Of a DNA stretch of 64,000 bases, positions 12,487-23,728 are shown in pieces. How positions within the stretch are numbered: position 1 is the stretch's first letter; the number at the start of each line of letters is the position of its first letter. The notes under the pieces were generated by a model. That model ran no database searches. It had not been told where the DNA came from and was given only the letters and a program-made list of their open reading frames with translations. Source of the stretch: Symsagittifera roscoffensis (lineage: Eukaryota > Xenacoelomorpha > Acoela > Convolutidae); assembly GCF_963678635.1 (NCBI RefSeq), contig NC_087065.1, positions 20,287,623-20,351,622 on the forward strand. The letters are read 5' to 3'. Both the position numbers and the translations under genes were made by a program.

Positions 12487-12739
12487 CTGAGAATAGGAAA
12501 CCCATTGTGATGCATTTATTTCTCTGAACAGTTTCGTCATCTCCCAGTTTTTCTAAACGTTTCCCATTTTTCCGAAACCAGATGAACAGCAGCAGACACG
12601 GGATGCATTTGCTGACAACTTCCAGCAAATTTTGTTCAGTTAAGTCCAAAAAAGTCAATACTTTGGCCTCGCACAAAATCTCAGTGACAAAGAAAATAGC
12701 ACAAAAAAGTGCATACAGCTGGATAGCTTGGCTGTTCAT
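12487..12739 (-). CDS. TMEM86: TMEM86-like lysoplasmalogenase, exon 1 (N-terminal)
   Basis: This encodes residues 1-84 plus the first base of codon 85. I chose the ATG at 12,739-12,737 because it directly precedes the first hydrophobic helix and gives a family-like length. The frame is also open to an ATG at 12,818-12,820, so a longer start is possible. It holds the family's K-C-I-P motif before the second helix and ends in G-F-L-F-S. The donor (G|GTATGC, GT at 12,486-12,485) leaves phase 1, exactly matching the phase of the exon at 3,766. Joining the two restores the conserved F-S-x-x-G-D signature. The promoter should lie at about 12,740-13,300; no specific element is recognised there. Confidence 0.82.
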
Positions 12740-13354
12740 GATAAGAAATGATAGTTCTTTTACTACACACCAGGTCAAAGTGTGTTTCGCAATCAACTTC
12801 ACAGATTGAAGTTCAATCAAATAACCAGGGATAACAAACGTATATTTAACTCAAACGTTCAGTATAACATTGATAACTAAATATTTAGGCAAAAGTTGAA
12901 CTTCAGCGTAAATCTTGTTCAAATTCCATATACATTTAAGGACAACTTTAAAATAGCTCATGCAATATTGTGTAGTTGGAATTCCCTCCATTATGCAACA
13001 CCATTTGGTACACCAACCACCAACAGATCTTTTGTCTGCTTTATTTTATAGTTAACAAGCAGAGGGAATCGAATAATCACGCCTCAAGTCAACACAGAAG
13101 TCAACATTTACAGTATGTGACTCGAAAATGACTTCTATACTATGACTGACTAACCATGACCAAAAATGGCCAGGTTCATATACTTTTTGTTTATGTGCTT
13201 TGTTTGTTGACCTGAAGATGACTGATTGTAATAGTTGAACGTAATTTGTTCAAGTAGGAGATAAAATGTCACGTCATAAAATCGAACGGTGAAACGACAT
13301 GCTAGCTGCATACGATGATAAATAGAATGATACGACATGCAGTGATACCCGGGC
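12740..13354. other. Presumed 5' flank of the TMEM86-like gene
   Basis: No gene is seen. The stretch precedes the first coding exon of the minus-strand TMEM86-like gene and should contain its 5' untranslated region and promoter. No TATA box or other site is clear enough to call. Confidence 0.35.
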
Positions 13355-13600
13355 CGAGGTGCTCGACTTTGTGCAAGTCGAGCAGGTTCAGTTTTGTGCA
13401 TGGAAACCCGCGGTCGAGAATCAATTTTACGTCGAGAACAAATTCGAAACACCCAATTTTGGTCTAGAAAGTCAAAAAATAGGTCGAACACAGGTGAAAC
13501 ATATCATAGGTCGAGCACAGATGAAAAATGCTCGAGCACGGTCGAACATAGGTCAAGCAGTCTGAACATAGCTCGAGCACAGTCAAAAAATGAATTGAAA
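13355..13600. repeat. Degenerate minisatellite of a GGTCGAGCACAG-like unit
   Basis: Variants such as GGTCGAACACAGG, GGTCGAGCACAG, CGAGCACGGTCGAACATAGG and GCTCGAGCACAG recur about every 12-25 bases over some 240 bp. The open frames over it simply read the repeat. No related gene is seen nearby. Confidence 0.6.
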
Positions 13601-15320
13601 GAAGCTAAGTGACAATTAAAATGATTTTTTTTGTCAAATTTTCTGCTTGCAAAACCGTAGATAGATTCAGATAGCAAAATAACCCAGCATATATGTATTT
13701 TTAAAAGCTGCTAGTTAGACCACCATATTTACTGATCAAATGCAGGACAGCCATGAGAAAGTCTACATATGGTCCCAATATAAAGTTTTTGCACATTTTT
13801 TGAGGCCACAATAAAACCTTCATCACAAAATTAAAAAGCCAGAAAAGCCAAAACAAGATGTGCTTTTACCAAGAGACCACAGCAAAGAATATTGTACAGT
13901 TCGAAGCAATCGAAACCGATTTCAGGCTCTTGATTAAAATTTGAATATACGACATATCAGCTGCAATTTAAATTGCGTTTCAGAATTGAGAGCTCTTTAA
14001 TTTCATCTTACAATTATTAAACGTTTTTCGAAAAAAAATACGTTTTCAAAGAAAAACAACTAAAGTCGTTCGCTGTGCAAGTAGCAGAAAAAATCGAAAC
14101 ACAACAAAAAACTAATTTGTCAACAACTTTTTCTCATAAAATAAGAGAAGTTTTTTTAAACAAATCAGGAAATTATTTTAACAAATTTATCGAAAACTTT
14201 TCAATTTTTTTCCCGAAAATCGCGCTATATCAAAATTGAAAAACTGGAGGAAAATTAACTTTTATAGGCTGAAATTTTATTTTAATCCTGTCATAATCCT
14301 ACTTGCTTGCTTTATTTGCCATTTAGTAAAATGGGTAGCAGATCAGTTAAGGCATAATTATTTGACCAAAATTTTTAAGAAGAATAAAATCATGTTTTAT
14401 ACCACTCAAGGCACGCTAGTATATCCTTATATTCTAAACAAAGATAACACAAAAGGGAAACATTGCTACCTACTCTATATGACTTGAAAAAAAATTAAAT
14501 GAAATTTTTTCATAGAAAAACTTTTGATACAGGCATAGATGTAGAGCCACGTATGCAAGGTTAGGCACATCAGACGTGAGCACAAAGTACAATTTAACAT
14601 ATTTAATTTTTTCCTACAAATAATTCCATTATCTATCTGGATTGAGTGTTTAGACTCAAACCTTCAATGTTTTCAGAAAAATTAAAGGTGCCTTCTTCTT
14701 TTGAAACCCATTAAAACCCTAAAATAATTGGAACTGGATTAATGGTTTTGTCAACTATGCACTGGTTCATTGCCGTTTCTGATTTTTTTGAAAAGTATAA
14801 GTCTTTTGATGATTTTCTTATTTCGTTTTTTTTTTAGAAAAAATTCTTTGATCTGAATTGAGTCTGGCAGAAAAGAAATTGTTTTTCCGATTGAGTTTCA
14901 GATTTATATCTTTTAAGGAAACTTTGCAACGAGATAGGGAAACTGGAAAAAAAAACTTTAAAAAAATTTGAATTTCTAAAAATTTAACATTTTGAAACTT
15001 GACTTATCAAATACCTACAACCCAAATCAAGAAATACTTTCTAGAAGCTATTCAACGGGAAAACTGGTTTTTCTTCACAATTAAGTAATCAAACCACACT
15101 TAGTTTTTAAAAGAGATTACAAAAGCAGCCAAAACATAGGTGTTTAAGTTTTAAATTTAAGCACTCAACAAATGACGCAAAATTTTTCCACCAAATCTTT
15201 TGCAAGATGCAACAGCAGCTAAGTTCTAATAACTCTTTCGGTTGCAACTACTGGAGCAGCAAATTCAACTGTTGGTGAAACAACCATGTAAGCAAAAAAT
15301 TATTTAAGCAAATTATTGTT
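13601..15320. other. AT-rich spacer without recognised genes
   Basis: It contains one more copy of the short motif CGCTGTGCAAGTAGCA (about 14,069). An 83-codon open frame at 14,236-14,487 is AT-driven and has no recognisable domain. Nothing else stands out. Confidence 0.4.
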
Positions 15321-15324
15321 ATAA

Positions 15325-15695
15325 GCAAAGGCAAAACGGAGCTTCGCACCTTTGCGATGCAAAAATGAATGACTATCTTTACCAGCAATTGAAATGACAA
15401 ATCAAATACTAAAAAAAATCGAAAATTTTTTTATAATAATTGCAATAAAAGACCAAAAATTCCAGGAACAAACATATCTTCGCCATTAGAAATTTTACAA
15501 AAAACTTTCAAAATGCAAAAAACCGAAACTTTCTTCGGGACCTAAGCCGACAAAAATTAGCAGACACGACAATTTTTGACAGTTTTCGGTTTCCACAAAA
15601 AAACATGTCCCGACTGAAATCGAACTTTTAAGAGTTTTGTCGTCTCAAGCATGGGTGTAACCACTGCATCAAATACCTTGAGCACTCCTTGAATT
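15325..15695 (-). repeat. tRNA-derived SINE-like repeat
   Basis: On the minus strand the head (about 15,695-15,570) contains a tRNA-like GCAGTGGTTAC (A-box region) and AGTTCGATTTC (B-box region). The distal end near 15,328 carries the GGAGCTTCGC...TTGCGATGC tail. That tail is also seen at 6,562, 18,120, 21,270 and 21,615. This suggests one SINE family with a conserved tail. Confidence 0.5.
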
Positions 15696-15804
15696 TCCAA
15701 ACAATTTTCAAGCAGCAAAAAAATTCAAAAAATAGCAAAAAAAAACAGGTTGCCCAAAACCGGTATACACTGAAATATTTTTAATTCGAGTTAAAAAAAT
15801 CCAA

Positions 15805-15930
15805 ATTTTAGATAGATTTGACGCTGCGGCAACTAAGCCGACAAAAAGACCGGATTCGATCTATTGACTTTTGTCTTTTTAAGCAAGTGCGTTAGCTCGT
15901 TGTCACCTGCTCGAATTAGCATCTGACTTT
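15805..15930 (-). repeat. tRNA-like SINE head
   Basis: On the minus strand GGTGACAACGAGCTAACGC (A-box region) is followed by AGATCGAATCCGG (B-box region) at tRNA spacing. The remainder of the element is not clearly delimited. Confidence 0.45.
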
Positions 15931-16364
15931 TGATTTCATATAAACCAAAGGTAATTTCAAGTGATTCTGTTGAAATAGATGTTAGCCCGAAAAAAAGTTC
16001 ATAATTCGGTTTGTTAACGCTTGCTAATATATATGGGGTTCAAGCAAGCCGGTATTTAAATTTGGTTACAAAACATATAATGCGTAACTTGAAATCATTG
16101 TGTCAAAAACACAAATTCAAATAGGCAAAAGAGCGCCAAAGCAATTTTGTCGAAGGAAACTAAAAGCATTAAGCAGAAAGGAAGGATTTGTTGTGAAATC
16201 CAGAACAGAGCGTTCTTTCCTTTGACTCTTGTTGAGGTCGAATCCGCAGCCTAATACTTAAGCACAGACGCACTGTCGCAAAATCCATAATTTTTTTTAC
16301 TGCGGAGTTTTCTGCCCTCAAAATGAGTTTTCGATAAAAAATTTTTTTTGGGCATTTTTGAAAA

Positions 16365-16545
16365 CTTTTGACCAAAAACTCGTTTTTTCGTGGCCCGATT
16401 TTTTCAAAGTTAGCATATATTGGCGCCAAAGAAAAATTTTTGGGTTGGGCGGCCAAAAATGGATGATATGAAATAATACCAATGAGGGGACCCTTTGGTT
16501 TGTGAGGGTGCCGAACGAATCCATGTGGGGGGGGGGGGGGGGCAG
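16365..16545 (-). repeat. Inverted copy of the 11,245 repeat, ending in a 16-G run
   Basis: Reading the minus strand gives GGGTGCC, ACCAAAGGGTCCCC, ATCCATTTTTGGC, TTTGGCGCCAA and AACTTTGA in the same order as at 11,245-11,420. A homopolymer of 16 G residues (16,527-16,542) sits at its edge. The open frames across it are not credible genes. Confidence 0.55.
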
Positions 16546-16800
16546 TTGAACCACTGAAAACAGTTGAAATTCCTTCGAATTTTCCGATTAGTCTCCTACT
16601 CAAAAGACTTGTTGACGTCAGAAAACAGAGAAAATTGATTCAAATTCATAATCAAAACATCAAATACAATATACTGGCCCTTAAAAGGACCTTTGTAACT
16701 ACATAAATTTCAGCAAAAATGGGCAGTTTTTTCAGTTTTTTTTTTAAATTGGAATCCATATGCGGCATTATCCAAGAACAACTAAAACAATGAAAAACTG

Positions 16801-18062
16801 TCACAATTTCCGTTTTTTGAGTTCTGAATCAGAGTTTGTTAGCGATCCGTTTAATCTGCGTCTTCGCTTTAGTTTTCTTTCACACGCAACTTTCTGGTCA
16901 ATTAAATCATCGAAATTTTCTTTTGCGTGTGATTTAACCATCTTTCTTCTCCCTCTTTTCAACGATGTTTCGGTACTTTTCAATTTAGTTAATCTGCTGT
17001 CAGAGCTATTTGTAACGTCATTCGATTTTAATTCCTCTGTATTCAATGAGTTTGTGTTGCAAATGCTGACGTTGTTTCTCAGAACACGCAATTCATCTTT
17101 TTGTCCCCTTCTACGAACTGGATTTAAACTACTGATAGACTCTTTGGAGCGTTCGATTAATGGCAATAAACTCTTTTCGCTACTGCTGTCTGAGCTGGAG
17201 CCCACCGTCGTGGTTTGAGATTTGTGGTTATTGTTTGAATCTTTTTCAGAACTTGAATGTATTTCTGAATTGGAATCGTCGTCGGATTCGTAGATAGATA
17301 GCAGAGTCAAAGAGTTCACAGTTTTCAAATGTTCGCTCTGAGACTCAATTAATTCATCACTGCAGTTTGAAGCATTTGAACTCTTCGACTTTTCGTATTT
17401 TTGGATTGAAACCTGACTGCCGAATTCCAGAGACTTGATCTCGTTCGTACTTGTTTCATCTTCAGATTGTAATGCTTTTAGAGTAAATTCCGACCGATTG
17501 CCCGATAAGTTAACACAATCACCAGACCCACAGTCAATCTTCGCTTCATACTTTGAATCATCTTCATAGTTTGTTTCGCCTCCATTCGACTCCTTTCCAG
17601 GAATCAAATTAACAAAATGTTTGAGATATTTTTTGCAGCTCGCAAACTTACGGCAATCAGTTTGGCCAGTTTTAACATCTATTTTGCTACCAAGATCGGC
17701 AATCTGCAGATGTGATTCGGTAAAAATTTTACTTGGCGACCTAACTTTCATCTGGCACATACCGGTCTGGAACTCACCGTCCTCTGAACTTGAGCTTAGG
17801 TAACCTTTGGAGTCTCTGCTGATGTCTACTGCTTTCACTGATGACTTAATGATAATGACGTCACTATCTGATGAGTCATTTTCGATCTCTGAATCATCTT
17901 CTTTGACGTCTTTGTGTGTTTCTTCGTAGTCTGAATCTGAATCCAGCATATTCAGCAGATTACTCAGCCGTCCTTCTCTTCGTCTATTTTTTGTCTTCAA
18001 CTTCTTCATTTGATCATCGTCTATATTGTTGGCCCAACCATTGTTATCCTTTTTATGTAGTT
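16801..18062 (-). CDS. Acidic Ser-rich nuclear-type protein, exon 7 (C-terminal)
   Basis: This is the last coding exon of a seven-exon minus-strand gene. The acceptor (GCGTTATTTAG, AG at 18,064-18,063) joins in phase with the donor at 19,302. The encoded 420 residues are rich in Ser, Asp, Glu and Lys, with runs such as DSDSDYEE and SSSSEDGE. Several basic clusters, including KRGRR and KRRRR near the C-terminus, resemble nuclear localisation signals. No folded domain is recognised, so disorder is likely. The stop is at 16,801-16,803. The exon is uninterrupted, which in such AT-rich DNA supports real coding. Function unknown; a chromatin or nucleolar role is only a guess from composition. Confidence 0.72.
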
Positions 18063-18112
18063 CTAAATAACGCAAATATTAATTTGATTTTAAAATATAT
18101 GGAAAACAAGTT

Positions 18113-18305
18113 CATACACAGAGGCGAAGCTGCTTTTCGAAAACAAAAGCGAGAACAAGTATCCCCATAATGTGAAACAAGAAAAAGTAGAAAGTCCAAA
18201 AAGTATAAACTTTGCTTTAGGTCCTACTTGAACCAGAGACCCCAAGATTTGGAGTTTCGCATCCTTCCCTCTCACTGAGAGATGCTTAACGCTCAGTTAC
18301 CACAC
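18113..18305 (-). repeat. tRNA-derived SINE in intron 6
   Basis: On the minus strand a head with GTGGTAACTGAGCGTTAAGC (A-box region) and GGTTCAAGTAGG (B box, about 18,232-18,221) is followed by a body. It ends with the AGGCGAAGC tail at about 18,120. It lies in the 1.2 kb intron between exons 6 and 7 of the nuclear-type gene. Confidence 0.65.
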
Positions 18306-18589
18306 GCCGAAAACAAAGCAGAGAACAGCTGCTATGAAATTTCCAATGCAGCAGATCTTGATCATAGAAAAAACTCAATATAACGGAAAAAGGTAGTTTA
18401 AAAATAAGGTCAACCAAAAATTAAATTTTAGTTTGTCTCGCAAGGAATCCATTCTAGGCAAATCAGCCAAGCATTTCAAAATTAAATCATCAACTGAACA
18501 AATCTTTGGCAGAGCAAACAACACCCACAATCCTTGAGCAGACACAAGTTGAGCCGAAAAGTTTTAAAACCTTAAGTCCCTCTTAAAAC

Positions 18590-18835
18590 TACCAAGAAAA
18601 ACACTTGCACTTGCAAATACAAAGAAAATGCTTGCAGCACAAAAAAACACCCATGATGTTGCAACCAGACCGACAAAACTTGAGCAGACAAATAAAGTAC
18701 GACAATTCCCAACAAAGTTTCAATTGCATACATAAGGAAAAAAAGTCCAACCGGTACTCGAACCCTTGACCTTGGGGCGTTACCTTTAGGAAGTTGTCAA
18801 GACTCAATCATAAAGCACGTAAAGCAACAAATAGG
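18590..18835 (-). repeat. Second tRNA-derived SINE in the same intron
   Basis: A near-perfect B box, GGTTCGAGTACC, lies on the minus strand at about 18,770-18,753, preceded by a diverged A-box region. It sits about 300 bp from the previous SINE in the same orientation. Confidence 0.55.
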
Positions 18836-19301
18836 ATTTGTAAAAAGTGCTTACGACAAAAAAACGTCTAGTTCCCGGTTACAAGCCACTTACTCTCACA
18901 AGTATAATAAAATTAACTCAATTTGAGAAAACTGTATCAATAAGTTAATTTTCATTCCACTGGGAAATCTACAAAATCGACCATCAAAACTAGAAGTTTT
19001 CGTGACATTTTCACTTTTGCTGTTCGAAAGTGGAGTGTGCCTGAACGTGAAAAGAAATCAAACCGCGAAAAATGAAATTTGAGCGTAAGCAATTTTAAGA
19101 CCTAAAATTAGGAAATTACCAAGACCTACATACGAGTATTCACTAACCTCATGACTCTTAATAAATTTTGTTTTAAATGAAATTTCTGTTTTCTACCCGA
19201 GCCTCATTTGAAATATAATCCTGTAAATGGATAAAACTAATAATGATTTTTCTATAAGTAGTTGAACCCAATTTTTTTCATGAGTTGTAATGTTTCCTTA
19301 C

Positions 19302-20910
19302 CCTCAGAGCGAATTTTTTGTGATATTTTTCCCGAACGAGCTCCAACTCCAATACATGAGGCTGGACTGAGTGTCATTTCTTCTACAGTTGGAACTCTGT
19401 TTCCAATTTCTGGACTCGGAGGAGCAATTGCATAGTCGGTGCCTTGTTCCGATTCAGATTCAACTTCGTTGTTCTCATCTCCGATAATCTGTTCTTCACT
19501 CTCGCCAAACAAACCCTCAGAAGTCATTTGGTGAGTATCAATTCTGCGTTTACATATCTCAGGAGAGTTGACCTCTCTGTCACTTGATTTCTTTTCATCT
19601 TGCCAGCACAGACAATTAGATGGACAAACTATAACCCTCTTGTGGACCTTCTTACTCCTGTTTTCCCTGTAGCTCCTCTGGGAACTGTCATAGGGTGCAT
19701 TCATCTGCAAATCGGGGTATACTCTAATCTCAAAATCTACCATCTCTTCTTTCTTGGGCCTTCCAGGGTGTGTTTCGTTCGGTTTCAGGCTATTCTCTGG
19801 CCGCAGTTTCTGGTAGTACAGATTGTAATTCTTCTCGACTTTGTTTGAGATATCTTTCGAGTACTTGTAACCAAAGATTTTTCTCTCCTCTGTGACTTCT
19901 CTGAAGGAACGGTTGAGCTTCGAATTTTTCCAATCACTTTCTTCACAGATGTTCAGTTCTGATTCTGACACGTCAGATTCAGTGTCTATCGATTGCTGGT
20001 TTCTTCTATCATTTAATATTAATTCTGAGCTCGATTTCCATTCGGAACATCTGGTTGGTTCTTCAATTTTAGATGGTGTTCTTGTCCGAACAAACCTCTT
20101 CTGCCCGTCATGTTTGATTCCTCTTTCATCGTAAACAGACAAGTTCTTTGGAATGTCTTGTTTTCCTGGCATACAAATCTTGCTCTCAATTGGCTTCAAA
20201 TTTTCTTTCGATTTGATGGATGCTTTGACTCTTTCTCAAAACAGGAACGAACTTCTTTGTGATTGAATTGAGTTTTGAATTTGGGCCAATAACGTTCGTT
20301 TTATCAGTTCCTATCGCAACACTTCGCACGTTTTTCTCTCTTGGTACCGCGTGTACTTTTGTGCTCGGTATGAGCTGAACCCCTAGCAGCTCAAGCCAAA
20401 TGTGTTCTAGATTTTTCGGCAAAATTGGCTGATAAAAGTAGCCATCTGAATCATCATTTGGGGGCCTCACAACTTGAATTTTTCTTTTCGGATGTATTTT
20501 AAATGAGACTAAAGCATACAACACACGTTTCTGTTCGATGTCAACTGTCAGTGTCTCGTCAGGCGATATAAACTGTTCATCAACCCCTGTTAAACCATAC
20601 CCTGTATTCTGTAGTGTGTGTATTGCCGCCTGTACCGATTTCTCTCGACTTGGAAAATTCAATTTAGACGCATTTAGGTGAAGCACCGACTGGTTTCCAC
20701 TGGCTTTCCCATTATCAGATGCAGTTGGTTCTAACAATGGGTCTGCAAGTGGGGCTTGCTTCCGTGGAATTTGATTACATTTCCTGGGTCTGCCAGTTCG
20801 CGATTTCCTTCCTTTGCGTCTGGGTAGTTTATCTTCTTTATCCTCTTCTCCCTCGAACAAGTTCGGATACGCATTTTTGAGCGATGTGTAACCCTCTTTT
20901 GGCTGAAACC
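19302..20910 (-). CDS. Nuclear-type protein, exon 6 (large exon with one reading-frame break)
   Basis: The acceptor GCTGCTCTTCAG (AG at 20,912-20,911) fits the donor at 21,078. The donor G|GTAAGG (GT at 19,301-19,300) fits the exon at 18,062. The first part (to about 20,190) carries a basic patch with a G-R-P-R-K core resembling an AT-hook, then a more ordered-looking region (around 20,650-20,330). The second part is polar and acidic. The reading frame changes once in the overlap 20,190-20,240. Either a single-base indel or a short intron (one candidate is 88 nt, with a weak GTGTTG donor and TTTTGAG acceptor) is needed to join the parts. I do not recognise the protein family. Confidence 0.68.
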
Positions 20911-21077
20911 CTGAAGAGCAGCAAACCCAGATGACAAACGTTATACTCACGAGTATTAATTGAGCAAATATTTATATGGGCAAGTTGCCTTTCGCAAGGT
21001 TAATACGAGAAAACAAAAATATACCCACACAAATTATCTAGATTCCAAAAACTCGCAACCCATTTTCATCAACTTAC

Positions 21078-21203
21078 ATTCACTTGGATCTGTAGTTACT
21101 TTCAATGGACTCCATTGATGTTTTTCTGAAAGAAAATTTTGCCTCTCCTCGTCATCTCTTTCCATCCACGCTTGATGCCTTCGAGGCTTCCTCTTGGCTG
21201 CAC
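21078..21203 (-). CDS. Nuclear-type protein, exon 5
   Basis: This 126 nt exon sits between acceptor AGTTGTTTCAG (AG at 21,205-21,204) and donor T|GTAAGT (GT at 21,077-21,076). It encodes a basic start (KRKPRR) followed by a charged segment. Phases match the neighbouring exons: two bases complete a Gly codon, and the final T opens a Trp codon finished in exon 6. An intron with a SINE tail follows. Confidence 0.75.
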
Positions 21204-21599
21204 CTGAAACAACTGAATTCATACAGAGTTAAAATTGATATAACTTAGGTAGAAAATTTTTGACGCTGAGGCCATTCAGGGCTTCGCAACACTTGCGAAA
21301 AAACATTGACGTAGAATTGCAAAGAAATATTATTCTGTCTTGAATTTTTAATAATAAATGATATATTTAAACTGTTTACAGTTTTTTCAGCTGTACTTGA
21401 AGAAGTATAGATAGCTCATAGTTTTGCAAAGTAGAAGACGTTAAGACAGATCACAAAAGAAAAATTATATTATTTATTATTCCCCTTTTATTAATAAATT
21501 TTATTCAAAGTTTCTACACCAACCATGGGTAGATTGTCATTAGACATGCTTGCCCGTTATCTACCTTCTCCACTTTGTGCATGTGTGTATATATTGATG

Positions 21600-21815
21600 T
21601 TACAAATTAAATACAGGCAAAGCAGCGCTTCGCAAACACTAGCGAGAACACGACAAAAAGCATCTCCATAAAGTGCCAAAGGTAGAAATTAGCCTCGAAT
21701 TTAAAAAAAATTCGGCTATGTCTAAGATTCGAACCTATGACCTACTGCAACCTAGATAATTATGAGTCTCACGCACTAACGGACGCTTAATTATCACTGG
21801 CTACACATAAAGCAG
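21600..21815 (-). repeat. tRNA-derived SINE in intron 4
   Basis: On the minus strand an A-box-like region at about 21,800 and a B box GGTTCGAATCTT (about 21,736-21,725) are followed by a body. The element ends with the GCAAAGCAGCGCTTCGC tail near 21,615. It is the clearest member of the SINE family that also occurs at 18,113 and 15,325. Confidence 0.65.
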
Positions 21816-22208
21816 AGAACATGTGCTATGAAATTTTCAATGCTAGATCGTAATTATAGCAAAAACGCAGCCAAAAAAGTGAACACTTTCCTCTTTCAAT
21901 GAACACTTTTATTTGCGGGTTAGGTTAGAAAAAAAAGGTTCGTACTAAAAAACTTACGCTCGCAAGCTCGCTAATGTGAATATATTCCCATTTATGGAGA
22001 AATAAATTCTTTCTTTCAAATGTATTTTAAATTTACACAAAGCCAGTCCGCGAAAACTCAAACTCAAGTATCGTCGATTTTTTTTTTACTTTTTTCTTAA
22101 TACAAGCTCATGACTTAAATATGAGTCTTCACAGCAATGGATGTTAACCACGATATGTACATGTTCTGTTTTTCTGTCGGTCTAAATAGAAATAGATCTT
22201 CTACTGAC

Positions 22209-22286
22209 CAGAACGTCCGATATCCTTTGAAGGCAGGTTCGGTTTGGAGATGTCTTTCTTTTGACAGCCAAGGGATTCGTGAACGT
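22209..22286 (-). CDS. Nuclear-type protein, exon 4
   Basis: This 78 nt exon has acceptor TAGTCTTTTTCAG (AG at 22,288-22,287) and donor G|GTCAGT (GT at 22,208-22,207). It keeps phase 1 on both sides, so it fits between exons 3 and 5. The 26 residues are polar (Lys, Ser, Asp rich). The exon is too small for independent recognition; the support is splice-site quality plus phase agreement. Confidence 0.65.
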
Positions 22287-22964
22287 CTGAAAAAGACTAC
22301 ATTTTTGGAAAACTCAAGAGTATCATTCAAAAGCATAGTGAAATAAAATCTCTTCTTCAGATTTGGTTGATACTATTTCAAATCCACGAGGAATACTGAA
22401 CACTATATCCAATTTAAGTTTGAAAATTGAAAAGAAGCTAGTTTTTGGCTTTATTTTTAATTTTGACATCGACTACCGTAAATTGAGTTCCGATTTTGAA
22501 ACAAACTCATAAACGAGCTTAAATATTTGAGAAAAGGGAATAACACAAACTTGGAGAATTTCGTTTAAAAACCCGAATATTAAAGCAAAATCCCAAACAG
22601 CCAGTCCGATAAGCCGTAATTTAAACTCCAAAAAGAAAAATGTCGGAAAAAACTTGTCTCTAGAAGAAGAGTTCTAAATTTTTTATTATTCATATTAAAT
22701 TCAGAATCGATTTTATGCAAAGTAACGTTTGACCAGTGTGTGTGGTTATTGTCATGAATAAAAATGTACCATTTCGTCTTCAATAATATTTCATACTTTT
22801 TGCAAACCATGTTCACAAACAGTCTTCACTCCTCAGAACGTTCAGTACTGCTATCATAGCAAGCCATTCTACTTGAATTTAAAGAAATAGTGAATCGTAT
22901 ATCAAATTTTGTACGAAACCGAAAGTGATATCAAAATTAAGGCCCTTTCATCCCTTGTTCAGAC

Positions 22965-23165
22965 TCTTTTACTTCAGCTCCTTTATCATGCTGAAAACAC
23001 GAAACTTCTGAGAGCAAAAAATTCTGTCAGAGAAAAATAGAAAACACACGACTTTTGTAAATTTTCTACTCTTTTACATCAGCTCCTTTATCAAGCTAAA
23101 AACAAAAAATTTCTCTGCAAAAATAATTCTGTTAACGAAAAATAGAATACACCCGACTTTTGTAA
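22965..23165. repeat. Tandem duplication of a ~105 bp segment
   Basis: Two direct copies start at about 22,968 and 23,070. Each runs from CTTTTACWTCAGCTCCTTTATCA through AAAAATAGAA to CGACTTTTGTAAA. They lie in an intron and are moderately diverged. Confidence 0.6.
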
Positions 23166-23202
23166 AAATGAATTTCGTTCATTAAAACTTGAAACAACAT
23201 AC

Positions 23203-23269
23203 CAAAAGTATCATCATTTAACAGCTCTGCAAGGTCAGCAAGCAATGCATCCAAATCGTCTTGAGGTAT
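23203..23269 (-). CDS. Nuclear-type protein, exon 3 with LD-like motif
   Basis: This 67 nt exon has acceptor CCTTTTTTAAATAG (AG at 23,271-23,270) and donor G|GTATGT (GT at 23,202-23,201). It encodes a leucine/aspartate helix with core DDLDALLADLAELL. This resembles the LD motifs of paxillin and the related talin- or FAK-binding helices of RIAM and lamellipodin. The rest of this protein does not look like those families, so only the motif resemblance is claimed. Phase 0 in and phase 1 out agree with both neighbours. Confidence 0.68.
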
Positions 23270-23567
23270 CTATTTAAAAAAGGAAAGATGACAAAAAAAA
23301 ACATTCGAGTTACAATTTGGCCAGACAAGAATTATACTAACTTTAATGCTCTCTGAATTTTCCGCGCTACTCAAGGACCTTAAACAATCACACTTTTCTA
23401 GTCATCACTTTCGAAGCAACTTAATTACCCGCTAAGATGTTTAAATTTGAACAAGATATTTATTTAACAATAACTTTCGACATTTACTATCCTCGAAAAT
23501 AACTGTTATTTATGTTTCTTTCATGGAAATCAAATTGAGGAACTTGCCATTTATTCTTTTGATTGAC

Positions 23568-23655
23568 CTTCTGGGCTACGCTTTCGCAAAACTGTTTAAC
23601 ATTCGAATCCAGTCCATTTTCGCAGTCTAACTTCTCCACTAAACACGCCGTTCGT
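23568..23655 (-). CDS. Nuclear-type protein, exon 2
   Basis: This 88 nt exon has acceptor CTTTGTTTTTAG (AG at 23,657-23,656) and donor AAG|GTCAAT (GT at 23,567-23,566). The first base completes a Lys codon begun in exon 1, and the exon ends on a codon boundary as exon 3 requires. The open frame actually continues past the donor to 23,487, so retention of this intron would give a truncated protein. The donor is the weakest in the model. Confidence 0.58.
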
Positions 23656-23728
23656 CTAAAAACAAAGTTCTTCTTAAAATCTTTCACAATTTGAACAGTG
23701 AGAACAAAATCTTTATTTAATTGCTTAC

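Noticed and set aside
16169..16603. Proline-rich 144-codon ORF on the minus strand
   Set aside because: It reads through the dispersed repeat and the 16-G run; no conserved motif.
23203..23269. Paxillin, RIAM or lamellipodin gene based on the LD motif
   Set aside because: Only the short leucine/aspartate helix matches; no LIM, RA or PH domain follows in the modelled exons.
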